The position numbers and the translations under genes were made by a program. DNA of 64,000 nucleotides from Symbiodinium natans (lineage: Eukaryota; Sar; Dinophyceae; Suessiales; Symbiodiniaceae): NCBI GenBank assembly GCA_905221605.1, contig CAJNDS010002068.1, positions 337,001 to 401,000 of the forward strand, read 5' to 3'. Position 1 is the first letter of the stretch, and each line of letters begins with the position of its first letter. This document shows positions 59,401 through 64,000 of the stretch, piece after piece. The notes under the pieces were generated by a model. That model worked only from the letters and a program-made list of their open reading frames with translations. It searched no databases and had not been told where the DNA came from.

Positions 59401-62087
59401 GAATAACTTGAGCCCCTCCCCCGACTCGCCAAAACTTTGGCTTAAAACCTTACCCTTAAACCCGAAAACCTTGAATCAAACCCTTACCGCAATTAAACCT
59501 TTAAAACCCTAAATCACTAAACCCTTAAACCCTGAAAAACCTTGAAACCCTTGAACCCTAAACCCGAAACCCTAAACCCTAAACCCTCAAACCATTCAGC
59601 ACGTAAACCCTCACATAGGCCCTCAAACCACGTGGGCTCTGGGGCTCTGGCACTTCAACTCCGAGATGCCGCTCAGTCTGTAGGTCCTCAGCTTAGGGGA
59701 TAGGATTTAGGGTTTAGGGTTCAGGGTTTGGGTTTGGGGTTCGGGGTTTAGGGTTTAGGGTTTAGGGTTTAGGGTTTAGGGTTTAGGGTTTAGGGTTTAG
59801 GGTTTAGGGTTTAGGGTTTAGGGTTTAGGTTTAGGGTTTAGGGTTTTTAGACCCTCTGAATAAGGTCCCTGTTTAAGAGAGCCAGAAGAGGGTTAAGAAG
59901 GGCTCCTTTTTCAGCGCCCCCTTACCTAGGACAGCTCCCCAAACCCCCCCGAGGGCTTGAGAGGGTCTTTGTAGCTCGGGGTTCAGGGTTTAGAGTTTTA
60001 GGGTTTTAGGGGTTTAGGGTGTTAGGGATTTGGCTTTTAGGGCTCAGGGTTTGGGGTTCCAGGGTTTGGGGTTTAGGGTTCAGGGTTTAGGGTTTAGCCA
60101 GAAGCCCCCACAACGCAGCAACCTAAACTCCGCAACCAAGAGTCCTTGTAGACCATCGTTCAAAATCCGCTTTGCTACTACTATGACTCTCTCTTACTAT
60201 AACGGGAATGAAGGAGGGGGGGGGGGTGGCAAATCTTAAGGGGTTTCCAACCTCTACTTGGAGGTTCATGGTACTTGATAACCAGCTACAACTGTACTTA
60301 CAACCCACTTATCAGCCCCTTCAGTGCCTAATATGGTTCTAAGTACAGTAAGAAGTACAGCTATAGTCTAGCTGGGTAATATGTACGATGAACCTCGAAG
60401 TAGACCTTTAAGGCCCGCACTTGGCGGCAAACGCGCGCTTCTTGTGGCAGTGGCGGCTGCGCACCAGCCAGACCTGGCGACCGCGGATTTCAACGCCACG
60501 TAATTCGTTTAGGGTTTAGGGTTTAGGGTTTAGGGTTTAGGGTTTAGGGTTTAGGGTTTAGGGTTTTTGGTTTAGGGTTTAGGGTTTAGGGGTTTAGGGG
60601 TTTAGGGGTTTAGGGGTTTAGGGGTTTAGGGGTTTAGGGGTTTAGGGGTTTAGGGGTTTAGGTGTTTAGGGGTTTAGGGGTTTAGGGGTTTAGGGGTTTA
60701 GGGGTTTAGGGGTTTAGGGGTTTAGGGGTTTAGGGGTTTAGGGGTTTAGGGGTTTAGGGGTTTAGGGGTTTAGGGGTTTAGGGGTTTAGGGGTTTAGGGG
60801 TTTAACTGAGGAAGTCCATAGCTATAGCATGGTTGACAACAAAGGTATGATGACCTTGCAAACTGCCAGGACCCTCGCTGACCATACTCTAAACTGACCC
60901 CTAAACCCAAACCCCCTGCCCAACACCCCGCCCCCGAGGACCAAAACACAACTTCACGTGCAAGCTTTCAAGCACTCGGAAAGAACCAACGTAGAATAAA
61001 CCTGTGTCGTTTGCTTGTCCTGTTTCAGGTGGGGGCAGGCGTGGGGAGACAGAGAGAGAGAGAGAGAGACAGAGAGAGAGAGACAGAGAGAGAGAGAGAG
61101 ATCGCGACAGAGAGGGAGAGAGAGAGAGAGAGAGAGAAAGATCGCGACAGAGAGGGAGAGAGAGAGAGAGAGAAAGAGAGAGCGAGAGAAAGAGAGAGCG
61201 AGCGAGAATTGTGCAACGTTGGGCGTGCGCAGCGAGAGCGGCGTAAGCGTGGCGGGGGGGGGGGGGCCTTGGGGCTGCATTGGGAAGCTTCAAAGCCCCG
61301 CTTTGAAGGAATGCCCATCGATGGGCCATTGACCACCATTGACGGCATGACATTCTATGAAACAAGTCTGACAAGAGGGTGGGGGTCTTGCGGGGGGTAG
61401 GGGTCAAAGCACCAGAGGACAGGAGGACCAGAGGACCGGGGCCGGGGGGGTTCGCCAACCTCACCAAGAAAAACAAGCCTTTGCCAAGCTCAGGAAAGAA
61501 GAAAACACTGGGCCCAAAAATCCCTAAACTCTAACCACTAAACCCTAAACCCTAAACCCCTTAAGAGACCTCCAAAAACCCAAAGGATGCCGCCCCTCAG
61601 TTTTGGTGCCGCACCCCGACCTGGCCATTTGCGCCACTCCCCAGCACGTGGTTCTTGTCCACCTCTGGGTTTGGGGTTTAGGGTTTAGGGTTTAGGGGTT
61701 TAGGGGTTTAGGGGTTTAGGGGTTTAGGGGTTTAGGGGTTTAGGGGTTTAGGGGTTTAGGGGTTTCGGGGTTTCGGGGTTTAGGGTTTAGGGTTAGGGGT
61801 TTTAGGGGTTTTAGGGGTTAGGGGTGAGGGGAGAGGTTTGAGGCCCCTGGGCGACGTGCGCTAAGGGGAGCTTTTGCAACTTTAAATGAGGTATCAGGGG
61901 ACTGCCAGGGTGCCACCCATGAAACACATTGTACTGCTGCCCAGCACGAAGCAGGCCCCCGAACCCTCAACCCGAAACCCTAAACCCTAAACCCGAAACC
62001 CGAAACCCTAAACCGTTTCCTACGCACGCGTCTAGGTCGTACTCGGTCTCCCCGACCCACCTCGTAGTCCTGCTCCAATTTTCGCTC
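50249..62087 (-). CDS. Calcium-dependent protein kinase (kinase plus calmodulin-like domain), about 25 micro-exons
   Basis: Read on the minus strand from 62087 to the stop at 50249. Exon list (plus coordinates): 62061-62087, 61621-61662, 60421-60473, 59652-59686, 59231-59315, 59101-59137, 58731-58760, about 58622-58678, 58101-58157, 57849-57922, 57171-57200, 55734-55781, 55282-55370, 55005-55053, 54715-54738, 54206-54246, 53368-53419, 52535-52597, 51858-51899, 51571-51618, 51365-51394, about 51034-51087, 50887-50965, 50451-50514, 50249-50320. Motifs appear in the right order: GSGANG loop, FAAK lysine, HRDLKLEN, DFG, APE, DLWSMG, HPW, junction helix, EF hands. Most joins keep frame with GC, GA or GT donors and AG-G acceptors. 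The first half of EF hand 2, a possible exon before 51899 and the join before 58157 are not resolved. Upstream N-terminal exons probably exist beyond 62087. Confidence 0.85.
50321..50450. other. Kinase intron without heptamers
   Basis: The intron between the last two coding exons is 130 bp and unique apart from a tandem 26-bp repeat (GAAAGGA/CATGGC units near 50354-50390). Confidence 0.55.
51620..52534. repeat. Kinase introns: mixed heptamers and unassigned sequence
   Basis: CCCTAAA-like at 51740-51838 and TTTAGGG-like at 51917-52045 surround the EF1 exon. 52060-52380 is open on both strands but has no kinase motif. AT microsatellite lies at 52405-52450. Confidence 0.6.
52640..53367. repeat. 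Kinase intron with heptamers
   Basis: A TTTAGGG patch at 52661-52688, then 52690-53020 of unique sequence with many GCTTATAGG pieces. CCCTAAA at 53060-53125 and TTTTAGGG/TTTAGGG at 53195-53330. Confidence 0.75.
53420..54205. repeat. Kinase intron with heptamers
   Basis: TTTAGGG with TTCAGGG and TTTGGGG variants at 53428-53540; 53545-53990 degenerate and unassigned; CCCTAAA/CCCCAAA at 54020-54180. Confidence 0.8.
54206..57922 (-). CDS. Kinase activation-segment and C-lobe exons
   Basis: 57849-57922 gives DLKLIDFGLSKFW, including DFG. 57171-57200 gives VGTLDYMAPE, exactly ten codons ending at a GC donor. 55734-55781 gives VLHRNYTSKCDLWSMG, sixteen codons ending at a GA donor. 55282-55370 gives VIAYTLLVGSFPF and DTAMLQRIATG. 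55005-55053 gives FATERDAWRDASASAK. 54715-54738 gives DFVRKLLT. 54206-54246 gives VEAASRPDADQALE. Joined, they read as an uninterrupted kinase C-lobe. Confidence 0.85.
54233..54640 (+). repeat. Heptamer block bounded by a duplicated splice-acceptor segment
   Basis: GGCTGCCTCAACC(T)GGCTTCGG occurs at about 54230-54252 (overlapping the exon start) and again at 54428-54450. TTTAGGGG/TTTAGGG lies between and beyond to 54575. On the minus strand each copy carries AG followed by GTTGAGGCAGCC. Confidence 0.7.
54800..55733. repeat. Kinase introns around 55.0-55.4 kb
   Basis: A GGTCCC-type dispersed repeat at 54885-54960, CCCTAAA at 55212-55278, TTTAGGG-like at 55383-55455, and highly degenerate CCCTAAA at 55565-55715. 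Confidence 0.7.
55782..57170. other. Large kinase intron
   Basis: TTTGGGG/TTTAGGG-like at 55885-55960 and 56215-56300; CCCTAAA at 56588-56645; AT microsatellite 56778-56860; degenerate CCCTAAA at 56965-57100. The stretch 56050-56215 is open on the plus strand (EVLATLGGFAASGLWVCLHK) without a match to the kinase. Confidence 0.6.
57201..57848. repeat. Kinase intron with arrays and a dispersed repeat
   Basis: TTTAGGG/TTTTAGGG at 57220-57400, a GGGGTAC-type dispersed repeat at about 57570-57670, and CCCTAAA at 57735-57825. Confidence 0.82.
57923..58290 (+). repeat. TTTAGGG arrays in kinase introns
   Basis: 57935-58052 is clean TTTAGGG between the DFG and HRD exons. 58190-58275 has TTTTAGGG units upstream of the HRD exon. 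Confidence 0.92.
58101..62087 (-). CDS. Kinase N-lobe and catalytic-loop exons
   Basis: 62061-62087 gives ERKLEQDYE. 61621-61662 gives VDKNHVLGSGANGQ, the glycine loop. 60421-60473 gives VWLVRSRHCHKKRAFAA, with the ATP-binding Lys completed across the junction. 59652-59686 gives TYRLSGISELK. 59231-59315 gives KEIETEVEILLTVDHPNLAR, with the helix-C Glu. 59101-59137 gives SLTLVMELLEGG, the hinge. 58731-58760 gives ELFDRILAA and 58678 leads GHFTERDAAEAIWQMLLAI. 58101-58157 gives GIVHRDLKLENWLYEKK. All catalytic residues for this part are present. Confidence 0.85.
58870..58957 (+). mobile_element. TATAGGGG-type foldback element in a kinase intron
   Basis: AATTAGAATAGGGTTTCGGGG to AATTCTTCCGACCCCTA. 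The left end is eroded. It lies between the hinge exon and the exon at 58760. Confidence 0.65.
59170..59870. repeat. Heptamer arrays in kinase introns
   Basis: CCCTAAA at 59179-59215 and 59334-59400, degenerate CCCTAAA at 59440-59590, TTTAGGG at 59700-59850. Confidence 0.9.
60254..60403 (+). mobile_element. Foldback element with CTACTT(G/C)GAGGTTCAT ends
   Basis: 150 bp. The arms read CTACTTGGAGGTTCATGGTAC and its near complement. Flanks ACCT at 60250-60253 and 60404-60407 may be a 4-bp target duplication. It is related to 24078-24222 by AGGTTCATGG, ACTTATAACCCAC-like and AGTGCCTAATATGG blocks. It lies next to the kinase lysine exon. Confidence 0.7.
60505..60805 (+). repeat. TTTAGGG array grading into homogeneous TTTAGGGG
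   Basis: 60505-60590 is heptameric. From about 60591 to 60805 roughly 26 consecutive units are the octamer TTTAGGGG, with one TGTTTAGGGG. Confidence 0.96.
60806..61560. other. Kinase intron with (GA)n and poly-G
   Basis: (GA)n with CGCGACAGAG interruptions at 61049-61205, and 13 G at 61252-61266. Ser/Leu- and Arg/Glu-rich frames come from the (GA)n. CCCTAAA at 61531-61562. Confidence 0.8.
61668..62060. repeat. TTTAGGGG array and unassigned island
   Basis: TTTAGGG/TTTAGGGG at 61672-61830, an island to 61965, CCCTAAA/CCCGAAA at 61966-62012. Confidence 0.85.
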
Positions 62088-62127
62088 CTGAAGTCTCGTG
62101 AAGATCTAGGTTCTCAGGGCTTCGGGA

Positions 62128-62620
62128 TGTTTAGGGTTTAGGGTGTAGGGTTTAGGGTTTAAGGGTTTAAGGGTTTAAGGGTTTAAGGGTTTAAGGGTTT
62201 AAGGGTTTAAGGGTTTAAGGGTTTAAGGGTTTAAGGGTTTAAGGGTTTAAGGGTTTAAGGGTTTAAGGGCTTAAGGGGTTAAGGGTTTAAGGGTTTAAGG
62301 GTTTAAGGGTTTAAGGGTTTAAGGGCTTAAGGGTTTAAGGGCTTAAGGGTTTAAGGGTTTAAGGGTTTAAGGGTTTAAGGGTTTAAGGGTTTAAGGGTTT
62401 AAGGGTTTAAGGGTTTAGGGTTTAGGGTTTAGGATTTAGAGGGTAGAGGGTTAAGGGTTAAGGGTTAAGGGTTTAAGGGTTTAAGGGTTTAAGGGTTTAA
62501 GGGTTTAAGGGTTTAAGGGTTTAGGGCTTAGGGTTTAGGATTTAGAGGGTAGAGGGTTAAGGGTTAAGGGTTTAGGGTTTAGAGGGTTAAGGGTTAAGGG
62601 TTTAGGGTTTAGCGTATAGG
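62128..62620 (+). repeat. Homogeneous TTTAAGGG octamer array
   Basis: About 45 octamers TTTAAGGG (62158-62520) with GCTTAAGGG and TTTAGGG interruptions, then TTAAGGG/AGAGGG variants to 62615. Confidence 0.96.
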
Positions 62621-63000
62621 GCTGAGGGACGTTCAACATCCTTTAGGCTTTAGGGTCCTAGGGATTCCCAGCCTCGAGAACGGGCCCCCACGTGGGGGTC
62701 TCCGAAATTAGGGTTTCGGGTTAGGGTTTAGGGTTTCGGGTTTCGGGTTTGGGGTTTAGGGTTTAGGGCTCAGGGTTTAGGGTTTAGGGTTTAGGGTTTA
62801 GGGTTTGGGGTTTAGGGTTTAGGGTTCAGGGTTTAGGATTTAGGGTTTAAGGTTTAGGGTTTAGGGTTTAGGTAAACCCCCACATCAGTCCTCGAACCTG
62901 TGGTAGCGCCCTCGCGAGCACACCCGGCCCACCATCATCTCGGCTCTGTCCGACGCGCCCTGGATGTCTACCTCCGTGAAATGTGCCTAAACACCCCTAA
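62621..63000. other. TTTAGGG array and candidate upstream exon
   Basis: 62705-62875 is TTTAGGG with TTTCGGG and TTTGGGG variants. 62885-62995 reads HFTEVDIQGASDRAEMMVGR on the minus strand and could be a 5' exon of the kinase gene or of its neighbour. Confidence 0.45.
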
Positions 63001-63680
63001 ACCCTAAACCCTAAACCCCGGCTCTGAAGCTTTGAGATCGAGCTGCCCTCATACCCTACAACGAAAACTTGAAGAAGGCTGAACCAAGCCGTGGGGAAAT
63101 AGGAGCGCGCGACCTTAGGGGTTTAGGGTTTAGGGTTTAGGGTTTAGGGTTTAGGGTTTAGGGTTTAGGGTTTAGGGTTTAGGGTTTAGGGTTTAGGGTT
63201 TAGGGTTTAGGGTTTAGGGTTTAGGGTTTAGGGTTTAGAGTTCAGGGTTTGGGGTTTAGGGTTTAGGGTTTATGCCCCGATAAAACCCTTTAAGGGATCC
63301 TTCGGGTTGACTAATTCCCTGAAGCCTGCGACCGAACAGGCAGAGTCTTCATCCTGCCCTCATTCTACCCCTGCCCCCTAAACCCTCAACCCTAAACCCT
63401 AAACATTAAACCCTAAACCCTAAACCCCTAAACCCTAAAGCCTAAACCCTAAACCCTTATACATGGACCAAGGACTACAGTTACCCTGCGCCCTATAAAC
63501 CCTAAGCCCTCGTAAACCCAAACCCTAAACCCTAAACCCTAAATCCTTAACTTTCGTAAACCTGGTCCAGTCCAGCAGCCTTCTCTGGTGCAGGGACTGC
63601 CAAGCGATTTGCGGATTTAGGTGCCGCGGCCATGGCTCTAAACTCCAAAAGGCTATGTGCAAAGTCTCTTCAGGCGAGTA
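63001..63680. other. Arrays and islands at the right end
   Basis: TTTAGGG 63117-63272, CCCTAAA 63378-63455 and 63515-63545. The island 63550-63660 reads LHIAFWSLEPWPRHLNPQIA on the minus strand, a candidate exon. Confidence 0.5.
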
Positions 63681-63753
63681 ATAGGGGCCTGAATAGTTAG
63701 AGCAGGGTTTCGGGGGGCTATTCGAGTATAATGATTCGTAATTATTCCGACCT
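63681..63753 (+). mobile_element. TATAGGGG-type foldback element
   Basis: ATAGGGGCCTGAATAGTTAG to GTAATTATTCCGACCTCT, 73 bp. The ends AGGGGCCTGAATA and TATTCCGACCYCT are near-complementary terminal inverted repeats. Relatives occur at 14921, 18909, 22281 (reversed), 30291, 35617, 49619 and 58870. Confidence 0.7.
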
Positions 63754-63899
63754 CTCGAGTAGCTGTTCGAGTGGGCAAAAACGAACCTGGAACGAACTGG
63801 AGGGCTGCAAGTCAGGGAGATTTTCAACTCGCAGTTGTACCGAAAGTGTTGGTACTCTTGGTGATGAACTGCGGCGTGCTTGAACCTTGTGTGACTGCT

Positions 63900-64000
63900 G
63901 ATAAGGGCTAGGGCTTAGGGTTAGGGTTTAGGGTTTAGGGTGTAGGGTGTAGGGTTTAGGGTTTAGGGTTTAGGGTTTAGGGTGTAGGGTTTAGGGGTTA
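63900..64000 (+). repeat. TTTAGGG array with GTAGGG variants
   Basis: Continues to the window edge. Confidence 0.92.

Noticed and set aside
61004-61476. Ser/Leu- and Arg/Glu-rich frames
   Set aside because: They come from (GA)n; this is a kinase intron.

Overview
This window is dinoflagellate nuclear DNA, most likely from a symbiodiniacean or close relative. The evidence is Arabidopsis-type TTTAGGG heptamers everywhere in both orientations, genes cut into 24-90 nt micro-exons whose introns start with GC, GA or GT and end AG before a G, and matches to the 3' half of the dinoflagellate spliced leader. It is not a chromosome end: roughly a hundred telomere-like arrays are interstitial, degenerate and alternate in direction.

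Layout. 1-1748 is the 3' end of an LTR element. 1749-36791 is a mosaic of telomere-like arrays, short foldback elements, microsatellites and 80-600 bp islands, many of which read as exons. The clearest genes there are a PDZ-domain protein on the minus strand (about 9.9-11.7 kb) and a long uninterrupted minus-strand ORF with a helix-turn-helix segment and an AlkB-like 2-oxoglutarate/Fe(II) oxygenase domain (32517-33791). 36792-45619 is a complete 8.8 kb LTR element: 279-bp LTRs differing at one base, a primer-binding site matching the initiator-tRNA anticodon arm, a polypurine tract, a 5-bp target duplication inside the telomere-like repeat, and two long ORFs. The ORFs encode WW, S1-like, MLLE/PABC, SAM-like and six CCCH zinc-finger domains but no recognisable protease, integrase, reverse transcriptase or RNase H. 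The 1-1748 copy is about 99.2% identical and also abuts CCCTA. 45620-64000 returns to the mosaic. It contains a nearly complete calcium-dependent protein kinase gene on the minus strand (about 62.1 to 50.25 kb), assembled here from about 25 micro-exons.

How the parts fit. Telomere-like arrays lie in the introns of the kinase and PDZ genes. In two places the insertion event itself is visible: a 191-bp inverted-repeat element with an 8-bp target duplication and a heptamer-filled interior (49237-49427), and a heptamer array between 16-bp direct repeats that supply GC and AG splice sites (24957-25034). Removing either leaves an open frame. My reading is that heptamer-carrying small elements have been creating introns here, and that the LTR element then used the heptamer arrays as target. 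Exon calls were made by eye from conserved motifs and frame continuity; unassigned islands are labelled candidates.
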